A DNA stretch of 32,728 bases from Bacteroidia bacterium (GTDB taxonomy: Bacteria > Bacteroidota > Bacteroidia > NS11-12g > UBA9320): contig JAQWZS010000230.1 of assembly GCA_029253325.1 (NCBI GenBank), forward strand, positions 1-32,728, given 5' to 3'. Of the stretch, positions 1 through 8,748 are shown in pieces (within the stretch, counting starts at the first letter, position 1; every line of letters begins with the position of its first letter). Under the pieces are notes generated by a model. That model saw only the letters and a list, made by a program, of their open reading frames with translations, was not told where the DNA came from and searched no databases. Both the position numbers and the translations under genes were made by a program.

Positions 1-273
1 CCAACGGTATATGTTCCTAATGCCTTTACGCCAAACAATGATAATCTAAATGATGGTTTTGGAGTAAAGGGTATTGCCATTAATGAATTTTCAATTGAAA
101 TTTATAACCGTTGGGGTGAAAAACTCTACCAATCCAATGATATTAACGAAAAATGGTTGCCAACTTATATGGGCAATCGAATACAAGAAGGAATCTATTT
201 ATACTTAATTAATTACAGCGATTACAATAACAATAACTATAGAAAGGCAGGGACTATAACCTTGCTTAAATAG
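1..273 (+). CDS. C-terminal fragment of a secreted protein ending in a gliding-motility-associated / T9SS type B sorting domain (CHU_C-like); 5' end outside the window
   Basis: Frame 1 open from base 1 to TAG at 271-273: PTVYVPNAFTPNNDNLNDGFGV...FSIEIYNRWGEKLYQSNDINEKW...GIYLYLINY; the PNAFTPNNDNLND and IYNRWGE motifs are typical of this domain. Confidence 0.85.
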   Translation, partial: PTVYVPNAFTPNNDNLNDGFGVKGIAINEFSIEIYNRWGEKLYQSNDINEKWLPTYMGNRIQEGIYLYLINYSDYNNNNYRKAGTITLLK

Positions 274-288
274 TTCGTATTTTTATGT

Positions 289-906
289 TTAAGAATTAAG
301 TCTTATAATCTTTTTAGTCTCAAAGAAATCTTCTGAAAAAAAATCATTCAACGCGGTTTCTTCCCAAGAGAATAATTTATGTTTCAGAAGTAAGTCATTT
401 TTTTCGATCTTCAAATCACCTCCTTTAAGAAAGATATGTTGGCTGTTATAAGTCATTGCATCCTTAGTTAAATCAACTAATTTAATGGCTGGGGCTACAG
501 CCCGAGATATAATAGTATTGTACTTTTGTTTGATATGCTCAAAACGATCATTCGTAACGGTTACATTTTCTAGTTGAAGTGATTCAGCAATAGCTCTAAC
601 AACGCGAGTTTTTTTTCGAATGGAATCGACCAAATGAAAATTAGTTTGAGGAAAAATAATGGCCAATGGAATGCCTGGAAATCCACCGCCTGTACCAATA
701 TCAAGTACATTTTCACCCTTCTTAAAGGAATAAATCTTAGCTATGGATAATGAGTGTAGAACGTGATTACAATAGAATTGATCCATATCTTTTCTACTAA
801 TCACATTTATCTTTGTGTTCCATTCATTATAAAGTGCTTTTAAGGCATGCAATTTATTATCCTGGTCAGTTGTTAAGTTCGGAAAATAGTAGCGAATTAA
901 TTCCAT
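289..906 (-). CDS. rsmG: 16S rRNA (guanine527-N7)-methyltransferase RsmG
   Basis: 205 aa with NVLDIGTGGGFPGIPLAI SAM-binding motif, ISRAVAP motif and N-terminal YNEWNTKINVISRKD. Confidence 0.93.
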   Translation of the reverse strand: MELIRYYFPNLTTDQDNKLHALKALYNEWNTKINVISRKDMDQFYCNHVLHSLSIAKIYSFKKGENVLDIGTGGGFPGIPLAIIFPQTNFHLVDSIRKKTRVVRAIAESLQLENVTVTNDRFEHIKQKYNTIISRAVAPAIKLVDLTKDAMTYNSQHIFLKGGDLKIEKNDLLLKHKLFSWEETALNDFFSEDFFETKKIIRLNS

Positions 907-2015
907 GTTTTTGGTTTGATGAATGGTTTAATAATTCCAAATAAAATAAGATACAATGTAAATAAGATATCATAGAATGGTAGAGCATATGCGATTTTTT
1001 TTGCATTAATTTTAAGGGCAAATTTCCCAAATATGATCCATTGAATGAGCCATTTTAGGGTAATTAATCCGATAACCATGAACCAGTATTTTGGATAGAG
1101 AAGTAGGAAACTAATTGCCGAAATTAGCCAAAAGATTTGAGTAACAGCATAAAATCCTAATAACAACTTAAAGATAAACTTATATTCTTTGCTGGTTGAA
1201 AGATGCCTTACTTTTTGTTTGACCCATTCGCCGAAGGATGAGGGTGAATCTGAGTACATTAATGAATCTTGAGTAAAACATATACCCACTTTTTTGTTTT
1301 TTTCGGCTTCTTGAATGAACAAGTCATCGTCTCCAGACATGATATGTTGGTGACTAGCAAAACCTTTGCTTTCAAAAAATAGTGTTTTGGTATAACCAAG
1401 GTTTCGTCCCACACCCATATAGGTTTTGTCACGTAAGGAATAGCCTAAATACTGGATGGCTGTATGAAAAGTTTCATAGCTAATTATAGAGCCTAATAAA
1501 TTAGATTTAGTATTTAGCGGAGCAATACCTAAAATAATGTCATTTTTAGTGAATAAGTTTGCCATGTGTTGTATCCATAGAGTAGAATTTGGTTTGCAGT
1601 CAGCATCAGTAAAGAGCAGGTGCTCATTTTTTGCTGCTTTAATTCCCATGGTAAGAGCAAATTTTTTCCCCTTTTGATATTGTTCTTTCAGTTCTAAGTG
1701 AACCACTTTCAGATTTTGGTGAATTAATGCTATATCATCAAGCAGTTTTTTAGTACCATCAAAACTTCCATCATTAACGACTATGATTTCAAAATTTTTA
1801 TAATCTTGTTTGAGAAGATGTGGGAGATTTTGGTTTAGGTTTTCTCGCTCATTTTTTGCGGCAACAATGACAGAGATACCTTCTTTAAAATTGGTTTTGA
1901 TAGGTTTTGGTGCGTTTACCTTGAATAGTGTAAGGTAGTAGAGTGCTAGGACAATTGTAGTTGCAGCAACAATTATAAAAACAATGAACTGAGTGGTATG
2001 TAAAAAATAATCCAA
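897..2015 (-). CDS. Glycosyltransferase family 2, membrane-associated
   Basis: GISVIVAAKNERENL...FEIIVVNDGSFDGT...LLFTDADCKP...GDDDLFIQEA...VRHLSTS, plus N-terminal TM and C-terminal TM helices. Overlaps rsmG by about 10 nt. Confidence 0.88.
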   Translation of the reverse strand: MDYFLHTTQFIVFIIVAATTIVLALYYLTLFKVNAPKPIKTNFKEGISVIVAAKNERENLNQNLPHLLKQDYKNFEIIVVNDGSFDGTKKLLDDIALIHQNLKVVHLELKEQYQKGKKFALTMGIKAAKNEHLLFTDADCKPNSTLWIQHMANLFTKNDIILGIAPLNTKSNLLGSIISYETFHTAIQYLGYSLRDKTYMGVGRNLGYTKTLFFESKGFASHQHIMSGDDDLFIQEAEKNKKVGICFTQDSLMYSDSPSSFGEWVKQKVRHLSTSKEYKFIFKLLLGFYAVTQIFWLISAISFLLLYPKYWFMVIGLITLKWLIQWIIFGKFALKINAKKIAYALPFYDILFTLYLILFGIIKPFIKPKTWN

Positions 2016-2117
2016 CTTGTGACTAAGTTATAGTAGGTCTCAAGATTAGATATAATATTCAAAAACCTGAAATAATTTTGCCAACAAACGATAAGAAAAA
2101 TTATTTATTAAAATAAT

Positions 2118-2146
2118 TTTGGGAGTATAATAAAAGTGTATTTTTG
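2118..2146 (+). promoter_or_regulatory. Bacteroidota-type promoter for the tRNA operon (-33 TTTG / -7 TATTTTTG)
   Basis: TTTG at 2118-2121, 17-nt spacer, TATTTTTG (TAnnTTTG) at 2139-2146, 10 nt before tRNA-Ser. Confidence 0.7.
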
Positions 2147-2156
2147 CACTCCTTTT

Positions 2157-2247
2157 GGTGGGGTGGGTGAGTGGCTTAAACCAGTAGTTTGCTAAACTGC
2201 CGTACCTCTCAAGGGTACCCCGGGTTCGAATCCCGGTCCCACCGCCA
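2157..2247 (+). tRNA. tRNA-Ser (anticodon GCT), CCA encoded
   Basis: Acceptor ggtgggg/tcccacc, discriminator G plus CCA, anticodon loop ttGCTaa in a 5-bp stem, long variable arm (ccgtacctctcaagggtacccc), T-arm cgggttcgaatcccg. Confidence 0.95.
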
Positions 2248-2277
2248 GTAGGAATTGTTCTTAAGAATAATACAAAT

Positions 2278-2351
2278 GGTTCCATAGCTCAACCGGATAG
2301 AGCAACGGTTTTCTAAACCGTAGGTTCCAGGTTCGAGTCCTGGTGGGATCA
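2278..2351 (+). tRNA. tRNA-Arg (anticodon TCT)
   Basis: Acceptor ggttcca/tgggatc, D-arm tagctcaaccggatagagca, anticodon loop ttTCTaa, T-arm ccaggttcgagtcctgg. Confidence 0.94.
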
Positions 2352-2362
2352 CTCTTACACCT

Positions 2363-2437
2363 CGGGGTGTAGCGTAGCCCGGTTATCGCGCCTGCTTTGG
2401 GAGCAGGAGGTCGCAGGTTCGAATCCTGCCACCCCGA
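2363..2437 (+). tRNA. tRNA-Pro (anticodon TGG)
   Basis: Acceptor cggggtg/caccccg, D-arm tagcgtagcccggttatcgcg, anticodon stem-loop cctgctTTGGgagcagg, T-arm gcaggttcgaatcctgc. Confidence 0.95.
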
Positions 2438-2445
2438 CAGCCTTC

Positions 2446-2482
2446 AAACCCTTGCAATCATTAGATTTGCAAGGGTTTTTTT
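2446..2482 (+). terminator. Rho-independent terminator of the tRNA operon
   Basis: aaacccttgcaa-tcattagat-ttgcaagggttt followed by a T-tract, immediately after tRNA-Pro. Confidence 0.88.
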
Positions 2483-2613
2483 ATTCACAATAATTTATAC
2501 AAAGGAACAAGTTTTGTACCCTATTTAACCCCTTTTTTCTCCTTTTCTTATATAAATGTTATATAATTATTATATATTTTTGAATTACTTCGTAACTACC
2601 TGAAATCAATAAC

Positions 2614-5556
2614 ATGCTTCCTAGAAAATACACGTGGATATTTGTGTTGGCTGTTCATTTATGTTTAGGGCAACAACCATCTAATGCGTTGAGTTTTGAC
2701 TATCTATCAATTAAAAATGGACTTTCTCACAATACAGTATTTTCCCTTTTACAGGATCGATATGGTTATATTTGGATAGGTACTCAAAATGGTTTGAATA
2801 AGTACGATGGATATACTTGTAAGCTTTATCCGCTAGATGAATCAATTAGCAATAATCAAAATTATTCAGGAGAACAAGTATCTGCACTTTTTGAAGATAA
2901 AAAAGGTAACTTATGGGTAGGTACAAAAAATAATGGTATTAAAATAAAAAGCGTATCGAGTGATCGTTTTATTAGATTAAGGTATGATTCACTTTCAATA
3001 CCATTTGAAAGTTCAGAGATTTCATCATTTTATGAGGATGATCTAGGTTTAATTTGGATTACGACTATCGGCTCAGGCCTGATAAAGTACGATGTAAGTC
3101 AACAAAAAATTTCTGTCTTTAATACGCAAAATAGTCATATATCAAGTGATGTTGTATTTGATATTGTTAAAGATAAAAATGGCATGATATGGATAGCTAC
3201 TGCAGGTGGTGGTTTAAATTGTCTGAAAGAAGATGGACAGTTTGAAAGAAGTCACGAAATGCTTCCCAATAGTCCAAATATGGTTGGATTTCGTAAAAAA
3301 TTGCTTTTAGACGATGATTTTCTATGGGTAGGAACTGAAGGTTCTGGTCTCTATAAAATGAATATAAAGAATAGAAGTTATATTCATTTTTCTTCACTTA
3401 AAGGTGAGAATAGAATCAACTCTGAAGCTGTCATTGATTTGTTTAAGTCTAATGATGATCAAATTTATATTGCTACTGATGGTGAAGGTCTGAATGTTTT
3501 TGACATTCAGACTTCGAAAATGTATTCATACACTCAACAAACGAATTCTTTTGCTTCATTAAATAGCAATTCATTACGATGCTTTTTAGGCGACAGAACA
3601 GGAAATATATGGATTGGTACATTTAATGGTGGAGTCAACATATATAAACCTAGCAAAATACGATTTGATTACAATTTACCAGAGTCGGTTGATGAAAGAT
3701 TACCTGCACGTTCTATCTTGTCTGTTTTACAAACTCAAAATGGTCAAGCTCTAGTGGGTACAGATGGAAGTGGTTTGTATGAATTTAATAATCAGAAATT
3801 TAATACAAAACCATTCATTCATAATTCAGGTAATAAGAATTCTATAGGCGGTAATAAGGTTAAAACTTTATTTCAAGATAGTCAAGGCAATATTTGGTTG
3901 GGTTTTTTTGCAGGTGGATTGGATTTGTATGATATTAAAAGCAAAAAATTCAGACATTTTATGGATTGGAAACCAAATGTTTGGAGTATTACGGAGCTTA
4001 AAAATACCCAAGAACTTTTAATCGCAACTTTAGGTGATGGATTGTTTACATTAAATATCAACTCAAAAAAACTGGAGAGATATCTTCCTCAATCAAATAA
4101 GTTGAATTCTTTTTCAGATTTTAATATAACAACCGTTCATGAGGATAAAATAGGTCGATTATGGGTTGGTTCATTAGATAATGGATTAGATTTAATTGAT
4201 GAATCAAATCAAGTGTATGAGCATTTTAAATACATCTCTGAAGATTCATTTTCATTAAGTCATAATGCAATCCAAACTATATATGAAGACTCAGATGGTG
4301 AGATTTGGTTTGGAACAGATGGAGGTGGAATAAATAGATGGCTGGGGAATAATAAGTTTGAGCGAATCAATAAATCTAGTGGTTTGATTGATAATCATGT
4401 GATGAGCATGATAGAAGGTAAGAGTAATAATTTATGGATTTCAACTTTTCAAGGGGTCTGTCGTTATAATAAAAATGATAGAGATTTCTTGAATTTTAGC
4501 ATTAGATCATTTCAAAACACTAATCAATTCAATCAAAATTCAATATCCATTGATGATTATGGTAAACTCTATTTTGGAGGCATTTATGGCATGCATTCTC
4601 TTCACCCCAACCAACTTAATGATAGAATTACTGAGAATATCCATCAACTGATTTTCTCAGATTTAGAAGTTTTTGGCAAAAATATTCCCGTAGGTAAATT
4701 CGAGTCCAACAGACAAATTTTAGAAAAGCCTATTGAGAATAGTAGCGATGTATGGTTGAATTATGCCGATAAATCATTCACCATTTATTTCAAAGCAATA
4801 GATTATTTAAACCCCACGGGTGATTATCTTTTTAAAATGCAAGGGTTTAATGATAATTGGAGAATTATAACAGCAGGAGACCCGAGTGTAACCTATACTA
4901 ATTTGGATCCCGGTCATTACGTTTTTAATGTTAAATACAACGAAAAAATATCATCTATAAAGATTCACATTGCACCCCCATATTGGCAAACTATATGGTT
5001 TAAATTGCTCGTCTTCATATTTGGCCTTGGTTTGATTTCCTTCATATTATTGTTTTGGGTTAAAAGGAGGGAGGCGTCAGCAAAACGCATAATTCTTCAA
5101 TTACAAAATGATAAACTAGCAACAGAAGTAGAATCTAAAAATTCAAAGCTTGTTTTTTCTTCTGCTCAAATGGCCCATAAGAATGAGTTGCTGATTGAGT
5201 TGAAACAAAATCTAATCGACTACGAGAAGAAACCAGATGGGAATTTAAAGTCACTTTTTCGAAAGCTAGACTATGAACTAAAAAATGAAAATTATTGGAA
5301 TGAGTTTAATTTATATTTTAATGAATTTAATCATAATTTTTTAAATTTAATTACTATAGCTCATCCATCAATCACTAAAAATGATCTTAGACTCTGCTCA
5401 TTAATTAGAATGAATTTGAGCTCCAAAGAAATTGCATCATTATTAAATATTTCGCTTAGAGCAGTAGAACAGGGACGTTATCGACTTAAAAAAAGATTTG
5501 GTATTGATAAATCTGTAGATTTGGCTGACTATATTAAATCGTTCAATAACGCATAA
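2614..5556 (+). CDS. Membrane-spanning PUL regulator: signal peptide, about 14 propeller (Reg_prop) repeats, Y_Y_Y domain, TM helix, coiled coil, C-terminal LuxR/GerE-like HTH; no histidine kinase or receiver domain
   Basis: Repeated GxIWIGTxxGGLxxYD motifs; YADKSFTIYFKAIDYLNPTGDYLFKMQGFNDNW (Y_Y_Y-like); TM LLVFIFGLGLISFILLFWV; terminal NDLRLCSLIRMNLSSKEIASLLNISLRAVEQGRYRLKKRFGI HTH. Confidence 0.88.
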   Translation: MLPRKYTWIFVLAVHLCLGQQPSNALSFDYLSIKNGLSHNTVFSLLQDRYGYIWIGTQNGLNKYDGYTCKLYPLDESISNNQNYSGEQVSALFEDKKGNLWVGTKNNGIKIKSVSSDRFIRLRYDSLSIPFESSEISSFYEDDLGLIWITTIGSGLIKYDVSQQKISVFNTQNSHISSDVVFDIVKDKNGMIWIATAGGGLNCLKEDGQFERSHEMLPNSPNMVGFRKKLLLDDDFLWVGTEGSGLYKMNIKNRSYIHFSSLKGENRINSEAVIDLFKSNDDQIYIATDGEGLNVFDIQTSKMYSYTQQTNSFASLNSNSLRCFLGDRTGNIWIGTFNGGVNIYKPSKIRFDYNLPESVDERLPARSILSVLQTQNGQALVGTDGSGLYEFNNQKFNTKPFIHNSGNKNSIGGNKVKTLFQDSQGNIWLGFFAGGLDLYDIKSKKFRHFMDWKPNVWSITELKNTQELLIATLGDGLFTLNINSKKLERYLPQSNKLNSFSDFNITTVHEDKIGRLWVGSLDNGLDLIDESNQVYEHFKYISEDSFSLSHNAIQTIYEDSDGEIWFGTDGGGINRWLGNNKFERINKSSGLIDNHVMSMIEGKSNNLWISTFQGVCRYNKNDRDFLNFSIRSFQNTNQFNQNSISIDDYGKLYFGGIYGMHSLHPNQLNDRITENIHQLIFSDLEVFGKNIPVGKFESNRQILEKPIENSSDVWLNYADKSFTIYFKAIDYLNPTGDYLFKMQGFNDNWRIITAGDPSVTYTNLDPGHYVFNVKYNEKISSIKIHIAPPYWQTIWFKLLVFIFGLGLISFILLFWVKRREASAKRIILQLQNDKLATEVESKNSKLVFSSAQMAHKNELLIELKQNLIDYEKKPDGNLKSLFRKLDYELKNENYWNEFNLYFNEFNHNFLNLITIAHPSITKNDLRLCSLIRMNLSSKEIASLLNISLRAVEQGRYRLKKRFGIDKSVDLADYIKSFNNA

Positions 5557-5677
5557 TTTCAATTTATTTCTAGTGTATTTTTTGTGATGTAGTAGTATTG
5601 TCGTAGTAATTCTTAATCTAGTGATTCCCTTTTTATTTTAATTCGTATTCATAATTTAATTAAGGCAATACAATCAA

Positions 5678-8600
5678 ATGCATAGATTATTATTTTTTGC
5701 AATTATCATACTCACAAGTTCTATTTTAATCAATGCTCAAGTAAGTGTGGGTGGAACAATTTCGGATGCATCCTCAGGAGAGAGACTTATTGGGGTCACC
5801 ATTTTAGAACAAGGTACAACTAATGGTGCCATCACAGATAAAAATGGTCAGTATAATATTTCATTGATATCAGATACAGCCTCTCTGCAATTTTTATATG
5901 TAGGTTATACCCCTCAAATCATAAAAGTAGGTAATCAAGTAGTTGTGAATATAGCTATGAAATTTGCAGAGTTTTTAGATGAAGCGGTGGTCATAGGGTA
6001 TGGTGAACAATCAAAATCAAAAATAACATCTGCTGTTTCGACGATTGATGCTAAAACTTTAAAAAAATTACCTGTACCAACTGTAAGTAACGGACTAGAA
6101 GGTCTTGCTTCGGGTTTATTTGTTCGTCAAGGAAGCGGTGAACCTGGATTTAGTGGTTCTTCTTTCGAGATCAGAAATTTTGGTAATGCTCTAGTTATTG
6201 TTGATGGATCTCCCGGTAATATTGATGATTTAGATCCCAACGAAATTGAAAATATATCCATATTAAAAGATGCAGCTGCAGCTGCTGTATATGGTGTTCA
6301 GGGTGGTAATGGTGTTATTTTGATAACAACTCGAAAAGGATCCATTGGAAAACCAGAATTAAACTACTCTAACCAATTTACCCAAACCTCATTTACACAA
6401 TATCCAGATTTTTTAAATTCTGTAGATTATGCTATCTTGCTTAACGAGGGTCTTGTTAATGATGGTAAATCTCCTTTTTATACTTCTGACGAGATTGAGT
6501 TATTTAGGTCAGGCTCTGATCCCATTAATTATCCTAATGAAAACTGGAAAGAGTTGATGTTTAAAAAGTATGGTTTTCAACAACGCCATAATTTAAACAT
6601 ATCAGGAGGTAATCAAAAAATAAAATATTTTGCCTCAGCTGGATTCTTAAATCAAGGATCAAATTACAAGGAGGATGTATTAAACTATAATCAATACAAT
6701 TTAAGAACAAATTTGAATGCTTACGTGAATGATTATCTCACGTTACAATTAAATTTAGCTGGCCGGAGAAGACTTAATGAAGCACCTGGCTACTCTGTCT
6801 ATGATATCTTTAGAGAGCTTAGTAGGGCACTGCCAAACAACCTCGCCTATTATCCAGATGGTACACCAGCTCGACCAAGTTTTAGTCCCAATCATATTTT
6901 AGAGGGTTTGCGTGATTTTAATGCGGGATATTTTCGTTCGAGAAATAATAATACTGATGCCAAACTTTCATTAGAATGGGATGCAGCTCAGGTAGGTATT
7001 GATGGATTAAAATTCAAATCATATGCATCGCTGGTTAATAATGTTTATTATAATAAAACTTGGGGCAAAAGTTATGAACTGTATACATTGAATCGTTTAA
7101 CTGGAGATTATGATGAGTATGTTGCTAGTCCAGAAGGTTCATTCAGTGAAACTGTCTTGACACATAGTATGAATTATAGCAATCATTATGTGTTGCAAGA
7201 GTCTGTTAACTATGATCGAAAGTTCAAAAAACACAGTATTTCGGCATTGTTACTGGGAGAATTACAAAATAATCAAGGAGAGAATTTTTATGGGAGAAGA
7301 CAAGATTACCAGTCGGATTTGATTGATCAATTATTTGCTGGTTCTAACGAAAATAAAGATGCCAATGGTGGAGAATATCGTGAAAATAGACTCGGTTTAG
7401 TGGGAAGAGCTAGCTACGATTATCTTTCTAGATATTTTGTTGAATCATCATTTAGATATGATGGATCCTCCAAATTTTCCCCTGACAATCAATGGGGTTT
7501 TTTCCCATCTATCTCAGCGGGTTGGAGAATATCCGAGGAAGATTTTTTCAAAGATTTCAAAGAAAAAATCCCACAACTTAAATTACGAGCATCTTTAGGA
7601 ACTGCAGGATATGACGGTACAGCAGCTTACCAATGGCTATCTGGGTTTACTTACAACCATTTCTTTGCTATTAACGAAACAGCTATTCCAACCATTGACA
7701 ATACATCGTTAGCTAATGAAGATTTAACATGGGAAACTGTAACTACACATGATGTGGGATTAGATGCTGAGTTTTTTAATCGAGAGCTAAAATTTTCTAT
7801 TGATTATTTTAAAAGGTATAAAAAGGGTGTGTTAGCATATGCTTCAGGTAGCGTTCCAAATACCTTGGGTGTTGGTTTAGCTGCTCAAAATTTACATGAA
7901 TATTCTAATGAAGGTTTTGAAACCTCTTTGAATTTTAATAAAAAATTGAATAGTAATTGGACCATCGGAGCGTTTAGTAATTTTTCTTATTCAAGAGAAA
8001 CAATCGAGTTTATAGATGAAGCTGTTATTGAAGATGATTTTATGAGAGGTAATTTGATGGTTACAGGTGGATTTACCAATCTCCGTAGAGGATATATTTC
8101 TGATGGATTATTCCAATCTCAAGATGAAATCGATGGAAGTCCTGTTCAAGATAACAATGACAATTCTACCCTTCAACCAGGTGATGTTAGGTATATAGAC
8201 TTAAATAATGATGGTGTTATTGATGTAAAAGACCAAAAAGTATTTGGTAATGGCGATAAGCCAGCTTATAATTTTTCATTAAATATATCTGCCCAATACA
8301 AAAATTTTGCACTCTCTGTGCTACTTACAGGTGCTGCAGGATATGATATTTATTTAGATGGAGAGGCTCAAAGTCCACTTCGAAATGGATTCAATGGCTA
8401 CACATATCAATTGGATTATTGGACACCTGAAAATACAGATGCAACATATCCTAGAATTTCAGATGGTGGTTTTAATGATAATAATTTCAGGTATTCAGAT
8501 TTTTGGAAACGAAGTGGTAATCATCTGAGATTTAAAAATATTAATTTAAGCTATACCTTACCGAAATTTGGTAAAAATAATGGCGGTTTTAAAGAGATTA

Positions 8601-8737
8601 GATTTTTTGCAACAGCCTACAATCTATTTGTTATTAAAACTTATGATGAAGACTTTGATCCTCAAATGCAATCATCAACAGGATGGTACTATCCTCAAAA
8701 TAAATCAACCACATTTGGTATCAATCTTACGCTATAA
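5678..8737 (+). CDS. SusC/RagA family TonB-linked outer membrane protein
   Basis: N-terminal signal, carboxypeptidase-regulatory-like domain (GGTISDASSGERLIGVTILEQGTTNGAITDKNGQY), plug motif DEAVVIGYGEQ...NALVIVDGSPG...ISILKDAAAAAVYGVQGGNGVILITTRKG, long beta-barrel. Confidence 0.96.
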   Translation: MHRLLFFAIIILTSSILINAQVSVGGTISDASSGERLIGVTILEQGTTNGAITDKNGQYNISLISDTASLQFLYVGYTPQIIKVGNQVVVNIAMKFAEFLDEAVVIGYGEQSKSKITSAVSTIDAKTLKKLPVPTVSNGLEGLASGLFVRQGSGEPGFSGSSFEIRNFGNALVIVDGSPGNIDDLDPNEIENISILKDAAAAAVYGVQGGNGVILITTRKGSIGKPELNYSNQFTQTSFTQYPDFLNSVDYAILLNEGLVNDGKSPFYTSDEIELFRSGSDPINYPNENWKELMFKKYGFQQRHNLNISGGNQKIKYFASAGFLNQGSNYKEDVLNYNQYNLRTNLNAYVNDYLTLQLNLAGRRRLNEAPGYSVYDIFRELSRALPNNLAYYPDGTPARPSFSPNHILEGLRDFNAGYFRSRNNNTDAKLSLEWDAAQVGIDGLKFKSYASLVNNVYYNKTWGKSYELYTLNRLTGDYDEYVASPEGSFSETVLTHSMNYSNHYVLQESVNYDRKFKKHSISALLLGELQNNQGENFYGRRQDYQSDLIDQLFAGSNENKDANGGEYRENRLGLVGRASYDYLSRYFVESSFRYDGSSKFSPDNQWGFFPSISAGWRISEEDFFKDFKEKIPQLKLRASLGTAGYDGTAAYQWLSGFTYNHFFAINETAIPTIDNTSLANEDLTWETVTTHDVGLDAEFFNRELKFSIDYFKRYKKGVLAYASGSVPNTLGVGLAAQNLHEYSNEGFETSLNFNKKLNSNWTIGAFSNFSYSRETIEFIDEAVIEDDFMRGNLMVTGGFTNLRRGYISDGLFQSQDEIDGSPVQDNNDNSTLQPGDVRYIDLNNDGVIDVKDQKVFGNGDKPAYNFSLNISAQYKNFALSVLLTGAAGYDIYLDGEAQSPLRNGFNGYTYQLDYWTPENTDATYPRISDGGFNDNNFRYSDFWKRSGNHLRFKNINLSYTLPKFGKNNGGFKEIRFFATAYNLFVIKTYDEDFDPQMQSSTGWYYPQNKSTTFGINLTL

Positions 8738-8748
8738 ATAAATTTAAA

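Noticed and set aside
2046-2285. 79-aa minus-strand ORF (MEPFVLFLRTIPTGGGTGIRTRG...)
   Set aside because: It is the antisense of tRNA-Ser and the start of tRNA-Arg; a typical spurious tRNA-overlapping ORF.
2575-2582. TATTTTTG before the PUL regulator gene
   Set aside because: Matches the -7 consensus but no TTTG at the -33 position and it sits in a very AT-rich tract; not listed as a firm promoter.
3197-3397. Short antisense or alternative-frame ORFs inside large genes (also at 9647, 10895, 12390, 12478, 13616, 15525, 16814, 19067, 19665, 20931, 21865, 26459, 26921, 28375, 30536, 31539)
   Set aside because: All lie within or over strongly supported CDSs, lack recognisable motifs, and are expected by chance.
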